64,000 nt of DNA, taken from the NCBI RefSeq assembly GCF_005877885.1, contig NZ_VCHY01000007.1, positions 227,033 through 291,032 of the forward strand, given 5' to 3'. The position numbers and the translations under genes were made by a program. Below the pieces are notes generated by a model. The model saw only the letters and a list, made by a program, of their open reading frames with translations. It had not been told where the DNA came from and did no database searches. Positions within the stretch are counted from its first letter, which is position 1, and every line of letters begins with the position of its first letter. This stretch comes from Labilibacter sediminis (GTDB lineage: Bacteria; Bacteroidota; Bacteroidia; Bacteroidales; Marinilabiliaceae). Positions 8,316-17,807 of the stretch are shown here, piece after piece.

Positions 8316-10163
8316 TTACATCTGCTTAAGCACTCTTCCCGAAATCCCATTCAATTGAAGTTGATTATCCAACACTTCCTCTCCTGTGATTAAATCGGTG
8401 AACTTTAAATTTTGTGGCAACTGATACTGCAATGTTTCGTTTCCGGCATTGAGTACTACCAGAATTGAACTATTATCATTTTGCCTTTTATATACCAGTA
8501 AATTATCCTTGGCTTCAACAAATTCAATTTTACCATTTGAAAGAACCTCTTGGCTATTTCTAAGATGGGTCATCTGTTTATAGTACTGATATAACTCTTT
8601 ATTAAAGCCAACTTCCACATATTCTTTTTCCTTGTCCAGAATACTATTCTTATTTTCCGCATCAAACTTATATTCAGGCCACCATAGTGGTTTCCTACAG
8701 TCGGGGTCATCACCTCCCCACATACCCATTTCATCACCATTCCAAATATGCGGTGCGCCCACATTAGTAAATTGATGCATTAAATAGAGCATTACTCTTT
8801 GATAAGTTTCTTGGTTAGGTTTACTCGTTATATAAGAAGAGTCTGCACTTGGGTTAGCATTGTATTTATATTTTCCAGGATTAGCAAAGGATGTTAACAA
8901 ACGAGGAGAATCATGCGTGGCTGCCACATTCATCATTCCTAAGTTTGTTTCTTCTCTTAGCCTGTTCCATTGAAACTGCAAGCTATCGACCAATTGAGCT
9001 GCATCTATTTGATAATTTGATTTGGCGAAGAAATAGCGTGCCGGGCGGTATATTTGATAAAACATAACTGCATCAAAAACATCTCCACTTACATAAGGAA
9101 CAGGATCCATTAGCTTATCAGGCCATTCTTCCCACCAAATTTCACCTACTAAATAGGCTTCCGGATTAATAGATTTTACGTATGCATGGTAATCTCTCCA
9201 GAACCCCATTGGTATGTGGTCTGCCACATCTAAACGATAGCCATCTATACCTTTACTTACATCACCATCTGGTGCCAACCACCTTTTGCTTACAGCATAT
9301 ACATGCTCCTTAGCACCTTTATTTAAATCTCCCTCGAAAGGATGTCCTATTTTATGTTCGCCTACTGTGTTAACTTTTTTTAGTTCGGGTAAACTTGCAT
9401 TATTTAACCAGCCTCTATATTCAAATTCGTTTTCCGGTGTGTCTGGATCATCGAATTCTTTTATGGTATACCAGTCTTTATATGCTGATTCTTCTTGTTT
9501 TTCAAGTACATCTTTCCAGGCCCAAAATTCCACTCCTGTATGATTCCATGAATAATCTAAAACCACCCTTATATTTCTTTTATGTGCTTCCTCTACTACC
9601 TGCAAAAACATTCTGTCTGCCGAGGTCCATTTCCAGGTTGATGGATCGCCCGGGTTTTCTGTAGCTATCAAAGCCAAGTCCCCCTTTGGATCAGGTCCAA
9701 AATTTACATCAATATGCCTGTAGTTCCGGGCATCATATTTATGCAATGATGGGGCATCATTCAACGGATTAAAATAAATAGCAGTGATCCCTAAATCTTG
9801 TAAATAGTCCAATTTATCCAACACCCCTTGTAAATCGCCACCATAACGCCTCAACTGTAAATTACTATATAAATTCTCTACATTACTCTGTGTCCAGTCT
9901 TCTTTAGCATACCACTCCTGTGTCCAAGGCGTTATTGACCAATTCTCAGGTGTTTCAATAAAGTTAGATGCCGAATACATGGTTTCAGGCGTAGGATCAT
10001 TGGACGTGTCGCCGTTGTAAAAACGTTCAACAAATATCTGATACCAGATCACCGATTTAGCCCATGAGGGAGGGGTGGTGATATCGGGTTGGTCGATCTT
10101 TTGCTTTGGTTGGCAAGAGATGAACACCAACAATATGGGAAGAAAAAAAGAAGAAGCTTTCAT
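8316..10163 (-). CDS. Lipoprotein GH13 alpha-amylase
   Basis: Alpha-amylase family enzyme for starch or maltodextrin. The start at 10163 is chosen because it gives a clean lipoprotein signal (MKASSFFLPILLVFISC); an in-frame ATG at 10214 would add 17 residues that spoil it. Mature N-terminus CQPKQ. The GH13 barrel runs from VIWYQIFVERFYNGD at about residue 40, with D312 (DGYRLDVADH), E341 (LVGEIWWEE) and D418 (ATHDSPRL) as catalytic residues. Being lipid-anchored, it probably sits on the outer membrane beside SusCDE, similar in role to SusG, though domain order was not compared. It is separated from susE by an intrinsic terminator. Confidence 0.92.
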   Translation of the reverse strand: MKASSFFLPILLVFISCQPKQKIDQPDITTPPSWAKSVIWYQIFVERFYNGDTSNDPTPETMYSASNFIETPENWSITPWTQEWYAKEDWTQSNVENLYSNLQLRRYGGDLQGVLDKLDYLQDLGITAIYFNPLNDAPSLHKYDARNYRHIDVNFGPDPKGDLALIATENPGDPSTWKWTSADRMFLQVVEEAHKRNIRVVLDYSWNHTGVEFWAWKDVLEKQEESAYKDWYTIKEFDDPDTPENEFEYRGWLNNASLPELKKVNTVGEHKIGHPFEGDLNKGAKEHVYAVSKRWLAPDGDVSKGIDGYRLDVADHIPMGFWRDYHAYVKSINPEAYLVGEIWWEEWPDKLMDPVPYVSGDVFDAVMFYQIYRPARYFFAKSNYQIDAAQLVDSLQFQWNRLREETNLGMMNVAATHDSPRLLTSFANPGKYKYNANPSADSSYITSKPNQETYQRVMLYLMHQFTNVGAPHIWNGDEMGMWGGDDPDCRKPLWWPEYKFDAENKNSILDKEKEYVEVGFNKELYQYYKQMTHLRNSQEVLSNGKIEFVEAKDNLLVYKRQNDNSSILVVLNAGNETLQYQLPQNLKFTDLITGEEVLDNQLQLNGISGRVLKQM

Positions 10164-10197
10164 GTGTAAAACTATATTAGAAATTGGAACTTGTGAT

Positions 10198-10227
10198 AAA
10201 AAAAAGGCTGCCACTTTGGGCAGCCTT
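10198..10227 (-). terminator. Intrinsic terminator between susE and the amylase genes
   Basis: Stem AAGGCTGCC/GGCAGCCTT (10204-10212 and 10219-10227) followed in the minus direction by eight T. It lies just after the susE stop codon and before the amylase start, so it should end or attenuate the susCDE transcript and make amylase expression lower than, or separate from, susCDE. Confidence 0.8.
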
Positions 10228-10249
10228 AAGATAATCTTCTTATGCTGAA

Positions 10250-11305
10250 TTACTCAACTAAAGTGAATGAATACACCATATTTTCAAGGTCGAAAACAAT
10301 ATCATAGGTACCTGCAGTTGTTACGGCAATATTATCTCCTGAAGAAGTTAAATTACCATTCTCATCTCCAGTAAGATCTCCACCCCAAGAACTATTCTTT
10401 CTAAATTTAAATCCTCCAGGGTTAAGAGTTGTGGTAGTTTGCCATTTTTTAATTTGGCCATTATAATGCATAATAACATCATCTGCATCACCCCAGCCAC
10501 CGGCTGCATCGCCAATCACTCCCCAGTAATCTGTTTTTGTCATTTCAATGGTTAATGCATCCATATCAACTCTAAAACTATAAGCTCCTGGTACAACACT
10601 AAAGTTACCTCCTGCTCCATCAAGGGTACCTGAATAATCATTACCTGCTTGTGCTAACACTCCACCATAGGCTTCTCCCCAATCAGGTGTAGCTGCAATT
10701 TTAAATTCTGTTGGATCATCATCACTTGCAATATGAACTATACCCTCATAAATATCATTAAATTCATATGAGTATAATCTTCCGTTATCCGCTCCAGGAC
10801 TCCATCCCTGATATGCACCAGGTACATATATCATTGGATAATCAATGATTGTTTCATATGGTATTGTTTCATAATCTACAACCCCAGAGATCAAATTCTC
10901 TACGTTATCATTTATCTTTGCAATAACACGACAATAAACAGTTGTTTGCTCCTCTGGAGCATATTTTAAAGATATAAGAGCGTTATTTACCACACTTACC
11001 TTAACATCCATTTCTGACTCTCTGGTAGTAAATAAGCTAATAATATTCTCAAAGGTATTTTCACTTGATAACTGAACTTCATAATCTATCTGAACATTAA
11101 CTTTTGCATCAGTTTCTGTCCAAGAAAAATTAATCATTTCATCTGCATCATCTTTTGTGAACATTAGTCCATTTGGAGATAAGGGCGTTACAAGAGCAGA
11201 TTCTTCTGCTAAATCCGGGTTATATGTGATCTTATCCTCATCCTCACAAGAGGCAAAAATAAAGGCTCCCAGAATGACAAATGCTATAATTTGAAATATC
11301 TTCAT
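10250..11305 (-). CDS. susE: SusE/SusF-type starch-binding outer-membrane lipoprotein
   Basis: Surface lipoprotein of 351 residues that helps hold alpha-glucan near the SusCD transporter. It has a lipoprotein signal (GAFIFASC) followed by the very acidic CEDEDK, a pattern typical of surface-exported Bacteroidota lipoproteins. The first part fits a SusE N-terminal domain (LVTPLSPNGLMF ... FSWTETDA). Two tandem starch-binding modules follow, each with Trp/Tyr positions suited to sugar stacking (AYQGWSPGADNGRLY; GDAAGGWGDADDVIM). It is third in the susCDE order, 37 bp after susD. SusE rather than SusF is inferred from length and position. Confidence 0.88.
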   Translation of the reverse strand: MKIFQIIAFVILGAFIFASCEDEDKITYNPDLAEESALVTPLSPNGLMFTKDDADEMINFSWTETDAKVNVQIDYEVQLSSENTFENIISLFTTRESEMDVKVSVVNNALISLKYAPEEQTTVYCRVIAKINDNVENLISGVVDYETIPYETIIDYPMIYVPGAYQGWSPGADNGRLYSYEFNDIYEGIVHIASDDDPTEFKIAATPDWGEAYGGVLAQAGNDYSGTLDGAGGNFSVVPGAYSFRVDMDALTIEMTKTDYWGVIGDAAGGWGDADDVIMHYNGQIKKWQTTTTLNPGGFKFRKNSSWGGDLTGDENGNLTSSGDNIAVTTAGTYDIVFDLENMVYSFTLVE

Positions 11306-11342
11306 TTGTATATTTTTTATTATAAATACTCAAAAACTTATA

Positions 11343-12980
11343 TTAATAGTCTGGATTCTGCTTTAAGTTAGGGTTTGCAGTAATATCAGTAAATGGGATA
11401 GGCATTAAATTAAACTTGCTATCAACATCTTTACCTTGCAAATCATCACCTTTTAAAGGCCAGTTATATCCAGTTGTAAATTTACCAAATCTAATTAGAT
11501 CAGTTCTTCTATGACACTCCCAATATAACTCTCTGGCTCTTTCATCAAGTATCCAAGCAAGACTTATCGATGCAGGAAGTGTAGATCCTGCTCTATCTGT
11601 TATTTGTTGTAAATAACCTCTATTTATTCCAGAAACAGAACCATCTAATCTTAAATCAACTTCTGCAGCCATTAAATAAGCATCTGCCAAACGAAATACA
11701 GGAATATTTACATCAGTCCAGTCACTTGCTCCTCCATTTGTAGCTACTCCTCCAGTACGTGTTTTATTTTTAAACTTAGTTACCGCATACCCATGTGTAA
11801 ATTGCGTTTGATCTTCAATCTCAAGCTGCTGACCTTCAGTAAACCACAAGGCTCTTCCATCCCCTGACTCAAACTTATTCACTAAAGCTTTTGTGGTACG
11901 ATTACCACCCCAGCCATTTGCCATTCCATAGTCAGCCGGAACCATTTCTCCTCCAATAGAGGCAGCAATCATATAAGTGGTACCTCCATATGTTCTGCTA
12001 TAATTACTTTCGTAATTAATAGAGTAAATAATTTCACTATCACTTTTATAGTTATCCGCTAAAAATAAATATTCGTATGGAGAATAAACATCTCCGGCTG
12101 AAGCATCAGCAGAAGTAATTAGGCTGTATCCTGCTCCAATAACTTTATTAAGATATGTACGAGCAGCCTCATAATATACATTATTAGTTTCTCCTCTATA
12201 GATATTATGGTTCAAATATAATTTTGCAAGAACCATCCAGGCTGCCGCTTTATCCGCCTGACCACCATATGCCTGACCAGCATCTAAAAGAACCTGACTA
12301 TCATTATCGGAATCCCCGACTATGGCTAGTAACTCTTTTTCTATAAAATCAAATAATTCAGGACCACGAGCTTCTGTACCTGCTGGAGGTGGCAAAAACG
12401 AACCAATAGGATCATTTTCTGTTACAAATGGTACTCCATTACCAAATAAGTCCAGAGCATGCCAATAAGATAAAGCTCTTAAGAATCTAGCTTCAGCCAT
12501 ATACTGTGGTAATTTTGTATACTCTGCTTTTCCGTTTGCTTTTGCCTGACGGATAAATTCGTTAGCTAAAGATACCTGATAAATAGCTCTATAATAGAAC
12601 TGACGAATAAAACCATTATTTGCACCCCAATCAACTTGAGATAAATCTGGTAAATCACCATCTGCCCAACCATTTACCGCTTCATCAGTAGGCAACTGCT
12701 GACAAACAAAATATCCTCGCCAATATTGACTATGACCTTCATCAAAACCAACTAAGTCAGGATCTCCTGCTGGTCCTTGCTGACCAGACACGGCAAAACC
12801 TGCATAAATTTTAGCCAGTACTTGTCCAAAAGCCTCTTCTGAATCCAACACTTTGTCAGCAGTATCCAAATTTGGATCAATTGGTGTAACCTCTAAATCA
12901 TTTACACATGCGCCTAATCCTAAAGACAAAATCAGTGCAAACGCTATTCTATTTAATATTTTTTTTCTCATGATTTTCAA
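11343..12980 (-). CDS. susD: SusD/RagB-type nutrient-binding outer-membrane lipoprotein
   Basis: Lid protein of the SusCD importer; it binds the glycan on the cell surface and delivers it to the SusC channel. It is 545 residues long with a lipoprotein signal ending in LGLGAC. It has the N-terminal TPR-like helices with FLRALSYWHALDLFG, the usual SusD landmark, and the C-terminal ERARELYWECHRRTDLIRFGKF motif region. The gene begins 3 bp after the susC stop, so the two are translated together. Substrate is inferred to be maltodextrin or starch from the neighbouring amylases and phosphorylase. Confidence 0.95.
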   Translation of the reverse strand: MKIMRKKILNRIAFALILSLGLGACVNDLEVTPIDPNLDTADKVLDSEEAFGQVLAKIYAGFAVSGQQGPAGDPDLVGFDEGHSQYWRGYFVCQQLPTDEAVNGWADGDLPDLSQVDWGANNGFIRQFYYRAIYQVSLANEFIRQAKANGKAEYTKLPQYMAEARFLRALSYWHALDLFGNGVPFVTENDPIGSFLPPPAGTEARGPELFDFIEKELLAIVGDSDNDSQVLLDAGQAYGGQADKAAAWMVLAKLYLNHNIYRGETNNVYYEAARTYLNKVIGAGYSLITSADASAGDVYSPYEYLFLADNYKSDSEIIYSINYESNYSRTYGGTTYMIAASIGGEMVPADYGMANGWGGNRTTKALVNKFESGDGRALWFTEGQQLEIEDQTQFTHGYAVTKFKNKTRTGGVATNGGASDWTDVNIPVFRLADAYLMAAEVDLRLDGSVSGINRGYLQQITDRAGSTLPASISLAWILDERARELYWECHRRTDLIRFGKFTTGYNWPLKGDDLQGKDVDSKFNLMPIPFTDITANPNLKQNPDY

Positions 12981-12983
12981 AAT

Positions 12984-15900
12984 TTAAAATGTAACAGTTA
13001 CACCTAACAAGTATGTTCTTGGTCTTGGATAAATATTATTATCTATTCCATTGTCAACCTCTGGATCAACACCTTCATAATCTGTAATTACAAACACATT
13101 ATTTACACTTCCGTAAACCCTCATATTTAGTTTTGTCCCTAAAAATTCACTTAAGTTATGCCCTACGGTCACATTGTCTAATCTAAAAAATGATGCATTT
13201 TGAACATAGTAGTCTGAGAAATATTGAGATGACTTAAACTGAGTATTGTAAACATCCTTGTTAATATTTCGAAGATATTCTCCATTTACTTGCATATTAT
13301 CATAGAAACCTGAACTAGAAGCCATATTATTATAAACATGCATACCCAAATTGGCTCTACCTGCCATGCTGAAATCCCAATCCTTATATGATAGAGATGT
13401 ATTTAAACCAATCATAACAGTTGGGTTTGAGTTCTCACCCACATATAAATCACTTTCATTAAACTCTCCATCTCCGTTTTTATCCTCGTACAATCCTTCA
13501 ATAGGTACTCCATTTGTATCATATATTTGCTTGTAAACAAAGAAAGAACTAGCTGGGTAACCTACTTGATGAACTTGAATTTTATTTCCTGTCCCTCCTG
13601 ATATGCCACCATCAAGAACACCTATATAGTTTGGATCATCAACCTGAGTTAGTTTTGTGATCTCATTTTTATTATAAGTAATATTCGCACCAACATTCCA
13701 ATTAAAATTACCGTTGTCGATAGCTATTGCATTAACAGAAAATTCAAAACCTTTATTTTCAAGGTTACCTACATTAGTAGTGAGTTCATTGGTTAAGTTT
13801 GCTCCTGCAGGAACCGGAATTTCATTTAAAAGATCCTTGGTTTCACGAAGATATACATCCAAGCTACCACTAATTCGGTTATTCAAGAATCCATAATCGA
13901 ATCCAAGATTATAAGTAGTTGTTTCTTCCCACTTAAGGTTCTCATCATAACCATTGGGGCGAATTGTCGTGATCGGCACTCGATCATAATTACCACTATT
14001 AGGATTATAATAAAGATATTGAGCTGTTGAAAGACCACTTTTGTACGTTCCAAAATAACCATAATCATCACCTATATTTTGTTGCCCCGTTACACCGTAC
14101 CCTAGCTTCATTTTCAATGTAGAAAGAGCGCCACTATTGCTTAAAAATGATTCATCTTTCATATTCCAGGCTAAAGCAACCGATGGAAATAATCCCCACC
14201 TATTTTCTTCAGCAAACCTCGATGATCCATCATTACGAAGCGTAAAGGTTAAATAATACTTTTCAGCTAAAACATAATTCAATCTTCCAAAAAATGACAC
14301 CAAGTAATTCTCATTCTTTTCTAACTTTTCAGCATCCCTAAAATATTCTCCTTCTTCATTTGGAAGGTTAAACCAGTTACCCGTTTCTTTTTCACCATAG
14401 AAATGTTGCCATGAATATCCTCCCATTACATCAAAACGAGAATTTATAGATCCTAAGTTTTTAGTATACTGTAAATAAAAGTCTAACAACTTATTCTCTT
14501 TCTTTTGATTATAGTTTTCATACGTACCTCCTCTTAAATAAGCATCGGTATCCCATGCAGATCCAGGTAAAGTCTGCTTTCCTCCTTTATTTATAGCGAG
14601 AGGATTCGTAATACCATAATCTGAAAAATTGATATTTGTACCATCATCTTTTCCTTCTAACGCATCTATACCAATATTTAAATTAGCTCTCAACTCTGGC
14701 AGAAAATGAAATTTATAATCAAATTGCGCATTACCAACAAAACGATTTACAATAGATCTATCTATGCGTTGATTAATTTGTGCGATGGGATTATCTGGAG
14801 CATTCCCATTTGGATTTCCTCCTGCTCGCGTCCATGCAAAATACCCCCCAAAATCATCATATCCATCTCCCTTTATAACTTGAGTTGGATCAATTCCAAT
14901 TGCACTTCCTACAGCATCCTCATTAGAGAAATTATTTTTTATATACATCCCCTTAGCAGCAATATTGATTCTTAAATGATCATCGAATAATGATGGATTT
15001 AAATTTAAAGCTGCAGTTGTTCTGGTCATATTAGATTCGTCCAGAATTCCATTGGCATTATTATAACCAACAGATGCTCTAAATGGTAGATTATCTGTAA
15101 TCGTACCAGACATAGCCACATTATGATCTGTACTTACAGCATTTCTATAAATTTCATCTTGCCAATCTGTTGAAGCATCGCCCATTAGATTAGTATTTGC
15201 TGGAAATTTATCCTCCATGACTGATCTAAATTCAGTTGGAGATAGAACATCTACTTTCTTTGTTGGTGTTGAAACTGATACATTTCCTGCATAATCAAGC
15301 TGCAAACCTGATTTAGTTCCTTTTTTTGTTGTGATTAATATAACACCATTAGAAGCCCTACTACCATATATGGCCGTCGCTGATGCATCCTTTAGCACAG
15401 TAAAGGTCTCAATATCGTTAGGATTCACAACGTTTAGCGGGTTTCTCATCCCGGAAACATCATCATTATCAATAGGTACACCATCAATAATAATTAATGG
15501 ATCGTTTGATGCTGTAAGAGAAGAACCTCCCCTAATCTTTATTGTAGATTTTGCACCTGGAGCCCCACCTCCATCTGTAATTTGTACACCCGCAACTTTA
15601 CCATTAAGTAATTGCTGCGGTGAATTGATAGCACCCTGATTAAAATCTTTGGCGCTAACCGTTTGAACAGATCCTGTAAGATCTTTCTTTTTTGAAGTAC
15701 CATAACCAATAACTACTACTTCATCCATGCCAATTACATCTGGCTCTAATTGAACGTTAATTGTTTCCTGGTCGGCTACAGTTATTTGTTGAGATAAAAA
15801 ACCAATAAACGAATAAATAAGAACATCTCCTTTATTGGCTTTTAAATTATATACACCATCTGGCATTGTAATAGTACCCGATGTAGTGTTCATAATAGCA

Positions 15901-16046
15901 ACTGTCACACCAGGAAGGGGATCATTATTACTGGCGTCTGTTACTGAACCAGTAATTGTCATTTCCTGAGCTGAAAGGTGGCCTGTTATGAATAACAAAC
16001 CTGTCAGAAGCAAAATGACTTTTCTAAGACAAAATGATTTAATCAT
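12984..16046 (-). CDS. susC: SusC/RagA-type TonB-dependent outer-membrane transporter
   Basis: Outer-membrane TonB-dependent channel of 1020 residues for oligosaccharide import. Order: signal peptide; carboxypeptidase-like regulatory domain (GSVTDASNNDPLPGVTV); TonB box region (MDEVVVIGYGTSKKKDLTGSV); plug domain with the SusC-typical IKIRGGSSL and ASATAIYGSRASNGVILITTK stretches; 22-strand barrel to the C-terminal aromatic VTVTF. There is no N-terminal anti-sigma-interacting STN domain, which agrees with control by the LacI-type regulator rather than by an ECF sigma factor. First gene of the minus-strand starch operon. Upstream lie a -7 box and a 36-bp palindrome. Confidence 0.97.
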   Translation of the reverse strand: MIKSFCLRKVILLLTGLLFITGHLSAQEMTITGSVTDASNNDPLPGVTVAIMNTTSGTITMPDGVYNLKANKGDVLIYSFIGFLSQQITVADQETINVQLEPDVIGMDEVVVIGYGTSKKKDLTGSVQTVSAKDFNQGAINSPQQLLNGKVAGVQITDGGGAPGAKSTIKIRGGSSLTASNDPLIIIDGVPIDNDDVSGMRNPLNVVNPNDIETFTVLKDASATAIYGSRASNGVILITTKKGTKSGLQLDYAGNVSVSTPTKKVDVLSPTEFRSVMEDKFPANTNLMGDASTDWQDEIYRNAVSTDHNVAMSGTITDNLPFRASVGYNNANGILDESNMTRTTAALNLNPSLFDDHLRINIAAKGMYIKNNFSNEDAVGSAIGIDPTQVIKGDGYDDFGGYFAWTRAGGNPNGNAPDNPIAQINQRIDRSIVNRFVGNAQFDYKFHFLPELRANLNIGIDALEGKDDGTNINFSDYGITNPLAINKGGKQTLPGSAWDTDAYLRGGTYENYNQKKENKLLDFYLQYTKNLGSINSRFDVMGGYSWQHFYGEKETGNWFNLPNEEGEYFRDAEKLEKNENYLVSFFGRLNYVLAEKYYLTFTLRNDGSSRFAEENRWGLFPSVALAWNMKDESFLSNSGALSTLKMKLGYGVTGQQNIGDDYGYFGTYKSGLSTAQYLYYNPNSGNYDRVPITTIRPNGYDENLKWEETTTYNLGFDYGFLNNRISGSLDVYLRETKDLLNEIPVPAGANLTNELTTNVGNLENKGFEFSVNAIAIDNGNFNWNVGANITYNKNEITKLTQVDDPNYIGVLDGGISGGTGNKIQVHQVGYPASSFFVYKQIYDTNGVPIEGLYEDKNGDGEFNESDLYVGENSNPTVMIGLNTSLSYKDWDFSMAGRANLGMHVYNNMASSSGFYDNMQVNGEYLRNINKDVYNTQFKSSQYFSDYYVQNASFFRLDNVTVGHNLSEFLGTKLNMRVYGSVNNVFVITDYEGVDPEVDNGIDNNIYPRPRTYLLGVTVTF

Positions 16047-16161
16047 AAAACTAAGATTTAACAGTTAAAAACATGTTTGATTTTTTGGATTTTAAACTGA
16101 ATTTGATTTAACATTCGGATAACACTCTATTATGCAACCGATTCACTTTAAATGGACAACA

Positions 16162-16169
16162 CAAATCTA
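16162..16169 (-). promoter_or_regulatory. Candidate -7 box of the susC promoter
   Basis: On the minus strand this reads TAGATTTG, a full match to the Bacteroidota TAnnTTTG -7 element. It predicts a leader of about 110 nt before susC. The -33 element is weak. Within the 421-bp gap between susC and the LacI gene only this box and the palindrome stand out. Confidence 0.45.
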
Positions 16170-16235
16170 TATGAAAAAAACACATGATTTAAACATTTGT
16201 TAACACCTAGTGTCTTGATTTTGACATTTTTTAAC

Positions 16236-16271
16236 GCAAACGACACCGCAAACGTTTGCGGTGTCGTTTGC
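16236..16271. promoter_or_regulatory. 36-bp perfect palindrome, LacI-type operator
   Basis: Half-site GCAAACGACACCGCAAAC followed by its exact reverse complement. The centre reads CGCAAACGTTTGCG, the classical LacI/GalR operator form with a central CG, and each outer end repeats a GCAAACG half-site. It lies between susC and the divergent LacI-family gene, about 70 bp upstream of the susC -7 box, which is a position more usual for activation than for blocking. Confidence 0.8.
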
Positions 16272-16467
16272 AAGATTTTAGTATGTTGTATAACATGTTT
16301 TTCACTTTCTCATTTCATATACATATGCATAAAATCATGTAAAATACTTGACTAAAAACGTCAGATTTTAATCTTTTTAAGCAAAAACATACTTTATTTG
16401 TACAATTATTGTATTTTTAAAATACGTCCATTCAGCAATAGTTACACAGTAAAGACCTTAAGTATAG

Positions 16468-17484
16468 ATGGCAGCACATCAAGTAACCATAAAAGACATC
16501 GCTAAAATATTAGGTATCTCAGCATCCACCGTTTCCAGAGCTTTGAAAGACCACCCGGACATTAGTCCCAAAACAAAAAAAATGGTGCAAGCTTTTGCTG
16601 AAAAGGTACAATACAGGCCCAATGCACTAGCACTTAACTTACGCAGGAGTAAAACAAACACCATAGGTATTATATTACCTGAAATTGTACATCATTTTTT
16701 CTCTTCAGTATTGGCAGGCATCGATAAAATTGCTTACGCGGCTGGATATAACGTAATGATTTGTCAATCGAGCGAAGATTACGATAGAGAGGTTAGTGAT
16801 GCTCAGGCTCTATTAGATAACCGAGTAGATGGTGTGCTGATGTCGTTAAGTAAAACCACACACCAGTATGATCATATCAGAAACTTAATTGACCATGGTG
16901 TGCCTGTGGTATTCTTTGATCGTGCACCGGAGGAAATTGAAGCTGACAAAGTGATTATTGATGATTTTACAGGTTCAAAGATTGCAACGCACCACCTTAT
17001 TGCCATTGGATGTAAAAAAATATTACATCTGGCGGGCCCTCAACACTTATCGATTGGGCAAAGACGTAAAGAAGGATACATTGCTGCTCTGGAAGAAAAT
17101 GGATTCAGCTATAATCCTGAATATATTATAAAATGTGATACCAGAGATGAAGTTTTTGCCAATGCAGGTAAAATATTAAAGATGGCCAACGAAATAGATG
17201 GCATTTTTGCTGTTAACGACTCAACTGCTATTGCTGCCATGCAGGTGCTTTTAAAAAATGACATCCGAATTCCGGAACATATTTCTGTTATTGGTTTTGG
17301 AGATGGACCTAATGCTACCATTGCTTACCCACCACTTTCAACTGTTGAACAAAAAGGAATTGAAATGGGACAAGAGGCAGTTAAACTACTCATTAAACAC
17401 ATAGAAAGTGAAAATGAGATTCATGCCAATGAAACAAAAATACTTACCCCTGTTTTAAGAATTAGAGAGTCTACCACTAAATAA
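16468..17484 (+). CDS. LacI-family transcriptional regulator of the alpha-glucan locus
   Basis: DNA-binding regulator of 338 residues. N-terminal LacI helix-turn-helix (TIKDIAKILGISASTVSRAL) and hinge (YRPNALALNLRRSKTNTIG), then a periplasmic-binding-protein-like sugar sensor domain ending in PVLRIRES. It probably senses maltose or a related sugar and binds the GCAAACG-type palindromes on both sides of its own gene (16236-16271, 17728-17741, 17794-17807). This would link the susCDE-amylase operon on one strand with the transporter-phosphorylase genes on the other. Bacteroides thetaiotaomicron controls its Sus locus with the membrane regulator SusR, so this is a different arrangement. Confidence 0.93.
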   Translation: MAAHQVTIKDIAKILGISASTVSRALKDHPDISPKTKKMVQAFAEKVQYRPNALALNLRRSKTNTIGIILPEIVHHFFSSVLAGIDKIAYAAGYNVMICQSSEDYDREVSDAQALLDNRVDGVLMSLSKTTHQYDHIRNLIDHGVPVVFFDRAPEEIEADKVIIDDFTGSKIATHHLIAIGCKKILHLAGPQHLSIGQRRKEGYIAALEENGFSYNPEYIIKCDTRDEVFANAGKILKMANEIDGIFAVNDSTAIAAMQVLLKNDIRIPEHISVIGFGDGPNATIAYPPLSTVEQKGIEMGQEAVKLLIKHIESENEIHANETKILTPVLRIRESTTK

Positions 17485-17533
17485 AGAAATACGCTTATAT
17501 AGCGTATTACAATCAACAATTGAATACAATATT

Positions 17534-17669
17534 CAACCCTCAACAGGGTTGTTTCATATTATATCCCTTCGGGATAAGGCAAAGGAACTATGCAATAGTT
17601 CAACTTAAATAACCACAGGTGTAACCTGTGGATAATGTCTCAGGTATCAAAAGAACCCGGAAGGGGTTC
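17534..17669. repeat. Cluster of five short REP-like hairpins
   Basis: Five separate stem-loops in 136 bp: CAACCCT/AGGGTTG (17534-17551), TATCCC/GGGATA (17562-17576), GAACTA/TAGTTC (17585-17601), CCACAGGT/ACCTGTGG (17613-17631) and GAACCC/GGGTTC (17653-17669). Another hairpin, AATACGC/GCGTATT, sits at 17488-17508 right after the regulator's stop codon and could serve as its terminator, although it has no T run. The look is that of REP-type intergenic repeats. No gene is seen in 17485-18084; the two operators follow the hairpins. Confidence 0.65.
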
Positions 17670-17727
17670 AACTATTATTCCCATTATAATATACTCCCAT
17701 TCTAAATTGATTTATAATCAACCATTT

Positions 17728-17741
17728 TGCAAACGGTTGCA
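17728..17741. promoter_or_regulatory. LacI-type operator, copy 1 before the sugar transporter
   Basis: TGCAAACGGTTGCA, a near-perfect palindrome sharing the GCAAACG half-site with the palindrome at 16236. An identical 14-mer lies 66 bp further on. Position upstream of the transporter-phosphorylase genes supports control by the neighbouring LacI-family protein. Confidence 0.75.
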
Positions 17742-17793
17742 GAAAAGTGATAAAAATTATTTTTGCTTTTTTAAAAAATTATTAAAACCTCTC

Positions 17794-17807
17794 TGCAAAC
17801 GGTTGCA
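17794..17807. promoter_or_regulatory. LacI-type operator, copy 2 before the sugar transporter
   Basis: Second exact copy of TGCAAACGGTTGCA. Start-to-start spacing to the first copy is 66 bp, so the two sites are on roughly the same face of the helix and could be bridged by a tetramer or a loop. Confidence 0.75.
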
